Shown: positions 1 to 13,000 of the stretch, piece by piece
How the letters are laid out: each line of letters starts with the position of its first letter
Numbering within the stretch: the stretch's first letter is position 1
Made by a program: the position numbers and the translations under genes
Assembly (NCBI GenBank): GCA_033063855.1
Contig: CP093831.1
Location: 6,076,001 to 6,140,000, forward strand
Origin: Smittia aterrima
Lineage: Eukaryota > Arthropoda > Insecta > Diptera > Chironomidae
DNA: 64,000 bases
Reading direction: 5' to 3'
The notes under the pieces: generated by a model
The model's input: the letters and a program-made list of their open reading frames with translations, nothing else
What the model was told of the DNA's origin: nothing
Database searches by the model: none

Positions 1-311
1 TAGAACACTTGGAAGCTTCCTGACAAGCGCAACAAGTTGGACTGTTCGTGATAAAATGGCTCGACTTACGCAAATTGCAATCATTCTAAATCTTGAGAAG
101 GTCACTGAGATCTCAGATTATTACGATCCAAAAAATCAGAATGAATGTGGACCATTCACAGCTTGGCGATTAACTCCAAACGAGATCAGAACGGTTTTGA
201 AATTGCGGTGAGTCTGATGAAATATTAAAACTTGAAACGTTTTATAATATTTTTTTTACTCTTTACAGAACTGACTTTAGAATCGAAGATATAAAGAAAC
301 TCTCGCTTTAA
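1..311 (+). CDS. Cog4: COG4, conserved oligomeric Golgi complex subunit 4 (C-terminal end, 5' partial)
   Basis: Two coding pieces are visible: 2-207 (entering from outside the window) and 269-311, joined across a 61-nt intron (donor GTGAGT at 208, acceptor ending TTTACAG at 268). The codon split CG|A keeps the frame. The reading contains WTVRDKMARL, ILNLEKVTEI, AWRLTPNEIR and the terminal DFRIEDIKKL before TAA at 309-311. From memory of the family, these match the extreme C-terminus of COG4, whose human form ends in a near-identical block. The Arg of ARL and the Glu of NEIR correspond to human R729 and E764, the pair reported to form a stabilising salt bridge in the COG4 C-terminal domain; both are kept here. 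COG4 is a lobe A subunit of the COG tethering complex, which supports retrograde intra-Golgi vesicle traffic. Everything upstream of about the last 82 residues lies outside the window. Confidence 0.93.
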
Positions 312-344
312 TTCGCTGTTGAACATTCGACAATTATCTAAATT

Positions 345-350
345 AATAAA
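345..350 (+). terminator. Poly(A) signal of Cog4
   Basis: A canonical AATAAA lies 34 nt after the Cog4 stop codon, followed by further A/T-rich sequence. This implies a very short 3' UTR, with cleavage probably near 365-375. The cleavage site itself is inferred. Confidence 0.75.
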
Positions 351-3300
351 AAATATTTTATGCTAAAGTATTTCTTTTATTTCTCATTCTCAGTAAAGAC
401 TAAAATTGAATTCATTTAGAGAAAAACCAGAGAGAACTTCAACAAATGCCGTTCACACTTTCTCATTTTAATTGCTCTGCATTTAACCACTTAAACGATT
501 GACATAAGAATAAGAGACACCGTCAACCCTTGCGTTCTGTTTGCACTTCAATGCAAGCCACATATTCAACGACAAAAGCATTTCCACATTTCCCCCAAAT
601 CGAAAGAGTTTTCCAATGGCTTCTAGTTCAACAAAATGTGCAAACAGATTTTTTTTTGTATTTTCGCTCTTGTTGCGAATGTTTTTGCATGAAATGTTCT
701 TTTCCAGCCTTTAACCGGCTTACGTGCAATCTATTCAAAGAAAATTTTCGCAATTTAAACTGAAAAGAGCAGTCGACTCGTTGAGTTTTCAAGTGTGGGA
801 GCGACGAGGATGACTTTGAAGTTGAAAGATTCTTTCGATCATTGGTTGAAGCGAAATTAGATTTTTCAATTCTTTTTCCACACAAACGTAAAGATAGTCG
901 GCGGAGACTTCTTCGAGTATTTGTGTATCATGTCAAGATGTAAAGAAAAAAATTATCTTCAGTTTCGTCTTCGCTAGAGTTCGGTTAGTGTGGGTGATTA
1001 CGTTGACGCTCCGCCTTTACACACTCGTCTGACATGACATGGAGCTTGATGATGAAAAGCAAACAGAGCATTTGCTGGAAAATTCAATTTCCTCTTCGAG
1101 CTGCTTGCGGCTGTGTACTGAACTTTCATGGCCTCGTGCTTCTGTTTGTCAGCATGAATATTTTGATTCAGGATAAACTGGAATTTTCGGCTGTAAAAGA
1201 TACAATCTCGATCGTTTAATTATTCATAGACTTTTTGCCATTTTCAAAACATGAATTTTAATTGATTTTTCCGGTGAACAGTTTCCACAGATATTTTCCA
1301 TCAATGGACGATCGAAATTATTTTCTGATGTTGATTTTTGAAATCAAATTGTTGGAGCGAATAAAACTATGAGATAGATCAACATTCTCTCGTGAAAATT
1401 GATTCATTTTTACTAAATCACTCAAACTTAAACTTTTCAATTAAACTCCAAACTCTCATCACCACAACGAAAATAAAGTTTCCATCCTCGCCGTTTCGTT
1501 TCGCTACGAAATTCCACTTCTCTCGTCGTACACCTCATGTAGTTGTTCACTCTTAAATATATTTCCATGTACAGCTTTAGTGGCACTGTGCTAAAAGTGA
1601 CTGCGAAAATAAAAGTTTTTTCTTTCTATTAATAGAATCAATGAAAATTGTGTATGAACTTTTAAATGTTTGTAGGCGCCAGCTGATTTTTCTTTCTAGC
1701 AAGTCATATGCTTAGCGTGAGTGAAATTTCATTCGCTCTTGAATTGAACATTCAGAATTTTACCCGTGAAAATGTTCGAGTAATTTTCCGTCGTTTGAAG
1801 TCCAACTAAGGCTTTAATAACTTGATTAATGATTGTGAAGTTTCTATCGATTTTTTTTAACAAGTTTCAAGCATTTAAAGGTTCAAGTTTCCGGAAGAAT
1901 TAAAGGTAGAAAATGTCGCCGAAAGCGAACGTCATTTTCATTATTTTTTTTTCTTGAGGTAAGGCTTTGTACAAATTAGAACGAATGACGACAAAAAAAA
2001 AGTTTCTCCTTCGAAGAATTCCGCTCACATAAAAATGAAAATTTATTGACGTTAATACGAGCTGAAAAATATTAAATCATACTTTATGTCTTTCAATTGC
2101 AAGTTGTAATTTAATTCTTTTGTGCTGCGGTTAACGTGAAAAATTTCCCCTCCGTCGTTGTAATTGAAAATCTTCCCCCACTTCACATTTTCACTTCGAG
2201 CGGGTGGGCGTATTCGATGAACTGCGCATGAGGAAAACTTTTTTTTCTTTTATTGTTTTTGATGGAAATGATAAGACATGATTGCTCATTTCTGTCCTCG
2301 TCATAACAATTTCATTTCTGTGTGTGCGTTAATAAAAGAAAAGTGAGAAAATCGTTTTAATGCAAACCCATTAGCGATCATTTTCAGATTTCAGCTTTCT
2401 TCGCTCACAAGATGAAATCAATTTCCTGGTTTCAAAAACTTGAACAAGTTTAAAGCCTTTATAAATGGGTCACCAGCGTCACCAACCTTTATTTACCAGT
2501 TATGCAAATTCTTTTGAATTTTTCATTCAAGCATTCGCTGAAAACTCAATTTTTCGTAACCAAGGTTAAGGCTTTTCATTTTAATTATTTGATATGAAAG
2601 CTTCTGGCCAGTTACAATTACAATTTCAAAAGTTGTAAGATGAAATGGCTTTCGTGGTGAATGCCAGCAGGGAAACACGAATGTTTACAGATTATCATGG
2701 AAACCTTATCAGAGAAAAGTGCCAAACTTTTCAAAACAGATTAATTGCCGTCGGTAAGTAAGACAACAAAATGTTGAAGTCCACAAAAGTGAAACCTGCA
2801 ACAGATTTCATGGAAATTGCTAGCATTCTGTTCCTCATAAATATTTTTATTGTTCATACTAAAATGCAAGGCGAGGAGAAGAGTGTAGCATTAGAACAAC
2901 GAGCATTATGAGTTTCTTAAAGTCGTTTTGTGGAAGGGAATTTGTCAATAAAAATGGCAATTTACACAGAAAATCCTTGTTATGCCTTCGTGCCAACAAC
3001 AGCGTTAAGTACGCGCAACGTGTAAAAGTACGATTCAAAGTAAGAAAAAATATTTATTTAAATGAAATCCGTTCCTCACTATCGCATGGAATAATTTTCG
3101 TAAAACTTCTATCGCCAGGTTGCAAATGTTGTAGTGAAGTGTAGGACGATTGAATGGGAACGAAGCTTTGACGTCGAAGAGAATTTAATGGAATCCGTTG
3201 ACGAAAGGAGAAGTAAAATTTGTAATAAGCAATTCGTAACTTCTCATTTTTCGCTTTTTCTCGCGGGACGACGATCTACTGTCGACTATCGAAAGTTATC

Positions 3301-3790
3301 CTTAATGATTTCCCTCGAATTTTCTTTGTATTTGAAGATCAACAGTAAAAAACTTTTTTGTTGTATTGTTGACTGATATTCCGTGTTTGCTGATTCCTCA
3401 AATCGCCTACCGCTAAGCCCTCATCATTTTCCTGCCTTTGCTCATAACTTGAGCGCGACTATTATTCATTAACGCAAACACTCAAACATAAAAATCTTAT
3501 AGTTACTCTCTTTCTCGCTGTGTGTACACTTGATGGCTATTTAGTGGATAAAGCGTTGTTGTAAGAGACATGAAAGTATAACTTATCGATCCGCAAACAA
3601 AGCAAAAGAAGTTTTATAGTTTCAGCTTTTTCGTGCATAAACACACATCTCGGTTTGCCTTTGTATCGCTCACTCGCGCGCGCGAAGAACACACAGCGGA
3701 AAAAAAAAGTTTGAAGAGATTTTGTCATGCACTTGGAAGGGCGAAAGAAATATTTGGATTGTCGTATTCATAATTCGGTCGCTTCAAGTG
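351..3790. other. Intergenic region between Cog4 and hamlet
   Basis: About 3.4 kb of A/T-rich sequence. Open frames here are short, unrelated to any family I know and found on both strands, so I call no gene. The distal part presumably holds upstream regulatory DNA of the next gene. Near the promoter there are CT/GA-rich patches (around 3501-3515) and an alternating CG tract (3674-3683), of the kind seen near GAGA-factor-type promoters, but no site can be proven by eye. Confidence 0.6.
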
Positions 3791-3824
3791 TCAGTCGCTG
3801 ATCAGATTTTGGTCTAATTAGTTG
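3791..3824 (+). promoter_or_regulatory. Inr + DPE core promoter of hamlet
   Basis: TCAGTC at 3791-3796 is a perfect arthropod initiator (TCAKTY) with A+1 at 3793. AGTTG at 3820-3824 is a perfect downstream promoter element (RGWYV) exactly at +28 to +32, the strict spacing required for TFIID binding at DPE promoters. No TATA box lies near -30. It sits 207 nt upstream of the predicted start codon on the same strand. TATA-less Inr/DPE promoters are common in insect developmental genes. I estimate a few-per-thousand chance of such an exact pair within 250 nt. Transcription start here is inferred, not shown. Confidence 0.72.
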
Positions 3825-3999
3825 TTCGATGATGAGACTGTCTGACTAACGTTGTGATTTAAAAAAGTGTCTTAACTTTACATTGTTTTGATAAAGAAGA
3901 TTTAAAGATTTGCTCAAGGCATAAAGTGATGATCAACGAGTTTACAAGGATTTAAAAGTAGACAGATTGAATAAGAAACTTCTCTTTCCGGTGTTTAGA
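3793..3999 (+). other. Predicted 5' UTR of hamlet with two short upstream ORFs
   Basis: The leader runs from the predicted start site to the start codon. It contains two complete short ORFs: 3829-3849 (two tandem ATGs, six codons, TAA) and 3929-3955 (eight codons, TAA). Neither overlaps the main ATG, so reinitiation is possible. The main ATG has a favourable A at -3. The extent assumes the promoter call and no extra 5' intron. Confidence 0.6.
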
Positions 4000-4036
4000 A
4001 TGCGATCGAAATCAAAAGCAAGGAAGTTTGCTCAAG
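4000..4036 (+). CDS. ham: hamlet coding exon 1: MRSK N-terminal peptide
   Basis: It encodes only 12 residues, MRSKSKARKFAQ, plus the first base of a Gly codon, and ends at a GTGAGT donor. The start closely resembles the vertebrate PRDM3 (MRSKGRARKL) and PRDM16 (MRSKARARKL) N-termini, which justifies this ATG. In the vertebrate proteins this peptide is reported to bind RBBP4 of the NuRD complex. The same role here is inference. Confidence 0.88.
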
Positions 4037-7000
4037 GTGAGTGTTATGGAGATAATTAATTTTCCCCGGCATCTTCTAAGACAAAAGATCCTCCGAGTCT
4101 CGTCTTTTGAAAGAGTTTTTTTTTGCTCTAATTGAAATGTTTGCGGGAATGGAAAGATAAAGCCACGAAACTGAATGAAAACAGACTCGAATGTTGTGAA
4201 AGACGATTTCTTAATTCATGAAAAGATCATCTGGCATTTTTAGTCTTTGCTGTGATTCAATTGAAATTATCTTTTGAATGACACATGAAGAAATATCTGA
4301 ACGAGAATAAATTCTTTCCCATCGGAATTTACAGGATGTCGAGCATTTTGCGTTTTTTTTTAATTAAAACTTCATTTCTGAGTCTAATTGAATTTTATGT
4401 CCAATGGCAAATGCAAAATCAATTTGCAATAAAAGATTGTTTGCTGTTCTGCACTGTAATCTCAATACGACCGCTTTTTATGGATGTTTTTGTTTAATTG
4501 ATTTTCCCATTAAACGAACTTCAGTCCCGTGACAGAATAGAAAGAAAAACTTGCAAAAAGCTTTAAAGAGAGGCAAGAAATCTTTCAAATTATCGACGCT
4601 GACTCAGATTTTCTTCGCGCTTTAATTCTCGTTGGAACGATAATCGATTGTCGATCGAAGCGTAAACAGCAATGGAGATGATTATCGATGGAGAGAAACG
4701 CTTGGAAGTTTCATTAAGCAATAAAGTGAGTTGGTTCATTGGAAAATTCCAAAGTCTCCTTCAACTTGAAATTCAAACGAAATCTCATCAGGCCTAGCTT
4801 TGCCATCTAGATTAGACCTTATCTATGTACAACGACACTTATCTTAATAGTCCAGCCCACGAATAAATTAACGACAGCAAAAAATCATGGAAATATGATT
4901 CATGACTTTTCTCTGACATGAAATTATACTTTCAAATGATATTCATGCGACAACAATTTTAGGACACTGACTGTCTTATAGCAAGGGCACAAAAAAGAAT
5001 TCAGGACATTCGCCAAGTTTGGTCGAGAGTCTCAAACGCGATATTACAAACCTAATAACGATATTCTTCGTTCGCACGGGGACGAAATGACAAAAATTAC
5101 AATAAATCGAGGGAAAAAAAACGAAGGAGATTTCATAATTTAGATAACGAAACTGACAAGTGAAAAAGTTAATATTCGTTGCATGACGATGTGGAGAAGG
5201 CTCAAATCGGAAGAAGGACATGCGACCACTATTTTGCTGTACTGCCGCATACTGTGCGCCTACATTTATAATAGTCGCCAGCAATCAATGCCGTCCAGTG
5301 TTAAAAAAAATCGTCGCAAGAGGGACAATGGATGATAATCTAAGCACAACAGAGCGAAAACATAATAGCGGCGATATGAGACGGGCTGTGCATTTGTGTG
5401 CGGGGTGAGACACAAGCCAATAAAGTGGCCAGTTGACTTTTTGTGTGACATGAGCGAGGGAGGGCTGATTGAGTTGACTTTTGATTACCGTTCGACATTA
5501 CATTAGCGCTCGTCTCTCCTGCAATCACAGACCGCTCTGTGTGTCGTGAAGCATGTAGCGAGGCGATTCATTTAAAGTGGCTTTTAATTGCACTTTGCTG
5601 TGCACATGATTTCGAAATTGTTTTGAATTTATAAACATTAGCGTTATGGAAGAGGTCGTAAAGTACGAAGCTTAATCTCTGATCAGCTCGACAGCGAAAG
5701 GCTGAACATGCATAATTTCCTTTATATTCTAAATACTTAGACTGTCGCTGCTGCTGCTTCGTGCCTCTGACTCATGGACATTAAAACTTAAGACATAAAA
5801 AGTCCGAGGGAAATTATGAACATGAAAATTCTTCGAAATCTCTTTCATGATGCATGAAAACTTGCCTCAGCTTAACGACCAGCAGATGTTATCAATAAAT
5901 TGACAAACTCCTCGAACCGAAAAGGAAACTCGATTTTCAAAGCGACCGTGAACGATGTAGAAAAGTTAAAAATTTTAATTGTTCAAAGGGAACGGCAAGT
6001 GCTGTGAGAAACAGAATTTCTCGACTTTTTAATTTCAATTTAAATATTTTCTTGAAAACTTCGAAGATGGTGAACTCCTGAATTTAGGAAAGATTAAAAT
6101 TATGACTTTAATTACGCGACTTCACTGCAATCTCTTCTTGTCCAAGACTTTCCTCTCTAATTGTAATTTTGAAATCTCATAAATTCAAATGAAGTCACGA
6201 GCCTGAATACAAATTGAATTAAATATTTTCCGAGTACAAAGGCAGCTTGTGTCCATGTACCAACTTCTTCTTCATGGCAAAATGATACAAAAGCAAGCAA
6301 TTTTATGCTTCAGTCTTGAATCGCTATCTGTTCTCTCATCGAAGACCTGACGCAAGCTCAAATTATGCTTCGACACTCTTTATGAGTTTAGACGCGACTT
6401 GATGGACGTTTGAACAAAGAAAAATAACTTTGTTACAGTCGTGGCTTTGGCAGTAACAACTGCTCGCATAAATTCTCTTGAAAAAGAAACCACAACAAAG
6501 CCTTCACAAATAGATAGCTGCATACATGCAATTGGCTTCCGGAAATTGCGCTGTCGTATAGGCAAAAGGTTTATGCTTGAAAATCCATCGGAAGCGAATG
6601 TTGAGTTCTATTTTTTGATGCTTCAAACATGCCGAGGTTTACATGTGTAAGCGACAGACGTTTAAACGCTTTCCACCTCAACTTTCTTCACCAAACAACA
6701 ATTTCCACGCATCCGGAATCGAATCAAATTTGCAAAGTTTTCTATTTATTGCGCTTCGAAAAAGTTGAAACAGATAAATCGCATGCCTGACTCGAATAAA
6801 ACGTGAAGAACAGTTCGATGATGACTTCATAAAACTTTTTAATTGAAATGATTAGTGAAACGTTAATACCTTTCGTGAGTGAGTGAGTCGTCGCTTAATG
6901 AATTTTGATCCAAAGTGCAAAGGAATTAAAATTTAATAACATTTCCTTCTCTCGCTTCGCGCCCTGCCAGATAATTACTTCCCCTTCACTCACTTTAGAT

Positions 7001-10000
7001 CATAATTATGAATCTCACGTGCCTTTTACGATTTTCCCGAACTTTTCCCTTACGCTTAATTATTTTATTGTTTAATTAGACTTCTAATTAAGTTTTAAGA
7101 GCCTGCCAAGCTCTGATTGAATTTCTCTCTCTTCCTCTTATTGCCTGAGACATAATTTTCACTTCACAAATATTTTCTGCGACAGCAGGTTCGGGTTAAG
7201 TTATTTTGTGATGTCAAATCAACTTTTTGGGGTGGAATGAAAGTCTCAAGATATCCGACGAAATGTTACAATACTTTTGTCCAAATCCTTTTTGTGAATA
7301 ATCCTTCGCCTCACTCTCCTGTCCACCCCGCAAAAGCCAAGCAATGAAAAATCTCTTTTCCATGTATGGGGTAAACGACGCTCCAATTAAAAGGTAGTCA
7401 CGAGGATCTGGAAATTATGATAAATTGATTCGGAGTGAGGGCCGAGTGATATCTCCCCTCATTATCAATCATAATTTTCGGACTCTTGGTCAACGAGAGG
7501 GCAAAAAGGAAAAATATGTAAATTAATTAAATAATGACGAGAATTGTTTTTTTTTGTGACGATGTGACCGGAGATTTCGTTGGCATTTCTTTTTTTGCGT
7601 AATGCGAGTCGATATGCGAGAACACAGAAACGAGCGACAACGCGGGGTACGTGGGCGGGTCGACGTTCTTCATGAATATTTTATTTAAATCAACTTCCTC
7701 GTTTAACCTGAGTGAATGCTTGCCTACGACTTCGACCAATAAAATATTGTAATTGCTTCTTATCTGCTTTCATAAATGACTGTTGACCTAAAACATTCAT
7801 CAGCTCTTTTTTTTTTGAAAGCTTTTTCGCCCGCAAACTGCTCACTCACCAAAAAAAGCCTCGCCACTTGAGTCCTTAGTTTGACATCACGACAAAAAGT
7901 TTCGTAGATTTCGTGGCTACCCAGAAACTCTGAATCCATAAAAACGTTAATTTATTCCACGCGCTCAGTTGTCAGTGAGATATGAATAATTGGTTTGACC
8001 CTTTTCTGCGTTGCCGGTAATAAATGTCTCGGAATATTTCAGTTTTTGGCAAAGCAGAGACACCGGCAAGGATCCAGGTGCACTTGATAGATAAAAATCT
8101 CTTTCGTCGCTTCTCTTCCCTTCTCGTCTACTTTGATTTACATGCGTGATTATTCACATCCTTCTGCAATTGTCATGAGTTATGGCACGCTTTGCGAAGA
8201 AGCGAATCCAGTTTATTTATGAAACATGAGACAAGGCTGGAGATGCAACGAGAGATATTGAGACACGAACGGGTGATGAATGAGTTGAGACATAAAGAAA
8301 TAAACAAGTTTATGCGGAAGTCAGTCTTATGATTCATCATGTTCAAATTATTTCGAAGATTCTACAATGACATTGTTCATTGTGAAGCTGAGGAGGTTGC
8401 GACGACAGTTGGCATGAAAAGTTCGACTGGTTTCCTTCACTTTAACTTGCTCAACTCACTTTATTTATTTTCTTAGTGATAATTTCGTCACACGAAGAAA
8501 CAAATCCCAGACCAGATCCAATGAGAAAACCATGTGGTGACATGTACGATAAAACTTTACTCTCACATGAAGCTTCCCTGATAACAACCACAATGTGTTC
8601 CGAGTCTATTTTTATTGCGAGTTTATCTTCTGCCCAGTTCCCTCGAATGAATTTTCATTATTTCTCACGAACCAAACCACATTCTATGATAACTACTTCG
8701 TCGTTGTTTTCTAAAGTCCGATTAAGCTGAACAAGAATAATCTCTGAAGCTTAATTATTTCATTTATCATCTCTAGCGAAACGGATGCGTTTTGTAATTA
8801 GGTTATGAAATCAAAAGTTCTAGTTTACAATTAGTTCAGTTCTGTCGCTCATCGCGAGTGGAATTCAAAGGTTGACATATCCGAGTCGGATCTAGAAAGT
8901 GCCGTAGACAATTTGTCACAATAAACATGCCAATAAGATAAGCGGCGGGAAAACCAGAGTGGAATCATTGAAGACATATGATAAATTGGAATTAAATTAC
9001 CTTGATTCCCTCGAATGATAAGAGAAAAGTTTGGAGGGAAGGAGGCTAAAGGCAGTGATTGTGAAGAGTTGATTAGAAGCGAAACTCTTTTCCAGTGAGT
9101 GTCATAAATGTCTTATCTAAAGTCAGTGATATCTTAGAAGTTAAGATTCTTCCTTAGTCATTGTCAATCAGTTTCATTTCTTGTTGTTGACATCGCTGGA
9201 TTATGAATTTTATTTTATTGCTGATGGTTCGCTGCAAATGAATTATCAATCCCAAGGTGCTATAAATTTGTTGATTAGTTAAACGGCAGCGACAATAAAA
9301 GTGACAAGATAAGTTGTTGTCGATTTCTATTTTTGCCACAGACAATATCGGATCGAAATGGTTCTCGATCAGAAATGTTTGCGATATCACACAATGCAGC
9401 GATATCTGCCGAGGTCTCGAGGATTACACGTTGTTTTGTGATTGATTATTAATTTTTTTTCTGTGTTCGGATTGACGTCGTCGAGTATCATAAACTGTTG
9501 TTATCATTTATCCACTAAACGGCTTCCAAATCAATAACTTTTGTGTCAGTTTTGAATTGTCGTAACATAGCCTGATGTGATTAAGTCATTCTTGACAATA
9601 ATCTCGACAGCAATTCATCGTAGCGAAGGCTCAAGTAATGCAACTGAGTCATTTGAAACTGAGTGAGTCGCAATCAACAAAAGGCATTGAAGCCATAATC
9701 AATTACAGAGCAATTAAAATGTCAGATTACTATCAGAAAAATCATCATCACTCAAAAAGTATCATATCATTCAATAATAAATTGCCACTAATTTTAGTCG
9801 AGCTGATAAGAAAAGAGTTTTTCTCCCTCTCCAATCTTATCGCGACACGCCGATTTGCTTTAATTCGGTGAAGTTATTGAAGAGTGAGAGACCATAAAAA
9901 AAAACTTAATTCCGATGTATTTACGCTCATTAGAGAGAGAACATTTATCGAACGGGACTGTTGTCTATTTTAAAAGTGCGCTGATTAGAAAAATTGATCA

Positions 10001-13000
10001 CACGATTTTTATTGTCAATTCGTTATCCCGACACAAAGGTCGGAGTTAGGGTTAGAGCACTTGTTGTTATGAAATCCTTTTTTCATCAATTGATCGCTAC
10101 AAATTAATTAAACAATTAGAAGTTTATCTTTACTTCGTTCTTCTGCCCTAAATCTAATGACACTTATTTACACAAATTGCCGCGTCGCTTAGATTAATAA
10201 CGAAATATATTGTCAATATCGTTTCTCTATTCGCCAAAAAACCGAAGCAATAACTCAAATCGATAAGCACTAAGCGGCAATATCTCAATTTTGTAGATAA
10301 TTTCAACGAAATTGGATGAATTGGTCGGTAGTCTGAGTTGGTGGAAATCAGTTCAGCTTTGATTGTGGAAACGGTTAGGAGCTGTAAACATTTTACTTCT
10401 CAAGAGATTTCTCTAATTGCTCAACGAAGATCTTATCAATAAGTTTCGTCTTTGTTTCCTAAACGACCCTCGAGTGAATCAGTTAAATAAAAAAGCCTCA
10501 AAGTTCTGTTATAAAATTGAATGAGGAGTGATTGAAACAGAAAAGTATTAAAAAGAATACAGAAATTATTGTGAGAGAAGGAAGGGTGAGTTTAACTGAA
10601 GTGATTCATGAAATTGTTTTGAGGGCAAAAATATGTTCGAAAACATAATAAAAAAGTTGTTCGAGGATTGATTTATTCATAAGTTTATAACTGATTTTCA
10701 TAAAACAATGAAGCTTATGTGCACTGGAAATTAAATGCTTGAGAGTTTTTTTTATACATTAAAAGAATATGAGAGTTTGAAGGGGATACGAGAGGGTGAG
10801 TGTCCTGAGATTCTTATGCTGAACAAATTTTCGTTACGAAATTAGTCAAAATTTCAATTTGAAATTGTTTAAAAAATATTTCACTCATCACTATTGGCTT
10901 GCAAACTGTCAGACTTCATTCATTCACACTTCGCCCTCTCAAAGATAATACGACAAAAAAAAATGTTTCAATTTTAAGTGCAAAGTGTGGTTAAGTCACG
11001 TGACCTCTCAATTCAATTGAGACATTTCACTTTACCAATTTCAAGCAAAAGGAAAATTGATGATCTCGAGAGCGAGCGGTGAAATTGTCGCCCTTTCAGA
11101 AAATGAAAAATCAAAGACTTTCGAATCATCAAAAGACATAAATCATTAATTTCACAATCTTCGGTGTGTGCTTCGAGCTCTCTATAATTACGAACGTATG
11201 GAGTGCTAAATCGGGCGTGATAAGATTGATGAAGGAATTTTTTACGGTCGGCAAAATTTCGAGGGGATGAGATGGATAAGATTCCATTAATTTCTCGATA
11301 ATCTCTTCCTCTCCGCACCTTAATTTATCAACGAACTGAATGAAATCTTTCTCGAGAGTGAAGAGTTAAACATTGATTGCGCAAAGTGTTTCAGAAGTAT
11401 TTTTGTCGCTTGACGTTTTTCATCGGAAAAAACAAACTGAAGATAAAAGTCGACTTGGAAATCCGAGAAATTAGATTTTGTGCAACGTTCATAAAAGGCA
11501 AGTGAGTTTCAATTTTATGATTTTACGGTGATTTCGTTCGTGACTTCAAATGTAAATGTAGAAAAGGCAAAGCACTTAAAATCAGAGCGCGAAGATATGA
11601 AAAGATGGCGAGAGTTGTTATTGATGTGCAACACGACGATGATGATGCATTTGCGCAACAAGAAACATTTAAAGATCGCATTTCTCAATAACTTGTCTCG
11701 AGAGCAATGATTGTGTTCAAAACATTTCAATAATTGAAGGGTGACCAAGTAACGGCGAAGCTCTCCCGATATCAGAAAAGTCTGTTCGCCCTTCAAAGTC
11801 TTTCCAGAGCTACATGAGTGATAAATTTTCATGAGTTTCTGGAACGAATTTCAACAACATAGACGGAATGTTTATTGCGTTATTCAGTTTCTGTTTTGAG
11901 CGAATGTTTTCTGTTTGAAGGCGAGTCGGTTGCATCGATACTCGACTCATCACTCGCGATCTCATTGTTTTGACTCGAAATAATTGCTCAGACGATATTT
12001 ATTTATGTTCCTTCTGAAACATGATAGATTCATAGCGTGTGAGTCACTCGAGTTCAGCGAATTCCATCTTCGCACGATGTTTATTGATTTCGGGATCAGT
12101 TGAAATGACATTTCACACAATTAGACGAATCATAAGAAGTTTCATTATGAGCTTCACCCTTTTCTCGTAAGACAAGCGATGAGAAAAGTTGCGTGCAAGA
12201 CTTTTTTTTGGGGTGAAACTTTTGAGGTCGAAAAAGAAAAGAAATTTTGAAGATTTTATTGATTTCAATTCAATCCACAATTAAAAGATAGTTTCATCTA
12301 TTGTAATCGCAATTGAGCTTACCCTTCAATCTCATTAAATCCGTTCGGTCTTTTCAATTAGGACGAGAAATTTATTTCCCTTCTTCTTCGGAAAAACTTT
12401 CTGGTGACAAAGGCGAGAGAAACTTTATTAAATTAGATGTGAACTTTGCAAAGGTTTCATCAGTCTATCAGTCACGCACATGTTTCCACCGAGTCGTCTT
12501 TGTTCGTGTCTGAAAATCTCATAAAAAGAAATTTATGTGAAAAGTTCGTCTCAGGGAAGGGTGAAGGAACTTCCTGGCAGAATCAACCGAAATCGTTTCA
12601 TCTGCGATTCGTGTCGATCCATTTAAAAGTATTTCGATTGACTTTGCTCAGCGGGAACGTTTGAGAATATTTTCTGAACTGATCAGAGGGCAGACTCATT
12701 GAAATTGTTTCGATTCATGTTTTTGGGAATGTTTGACACAGAAGAAGGAAAAGTTCAATGTCAAGAGACTTTTCGCTGAACTCAATTTGTCAATTGTTTT
12801 GATTCGCTGTGTGTGTTTGTGCGAAAAAAAAATCTTTGGCGAATTTATTCAACAGACGACAACTTTGACTTTGAATCGAGAGAGTCAAGAGGGGTGAGAA
12901 TGAAACAAAAACTTTGCTTCTATTCATATCGAGAAATCAAATATGAAAAATTGTCTTTCAATGATTTCTACAAACAATCATTCTCGTTTTTGCATAAAAC

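Noticed and set aside
1..311. Assignment of the first gene to another COG subunit (COG7)
   Set aside because: The C-terminal block with WRLTP and DFR-x-EDIK matches COG4, including the positions equal to human R729 and E764. The COG7 end is different.
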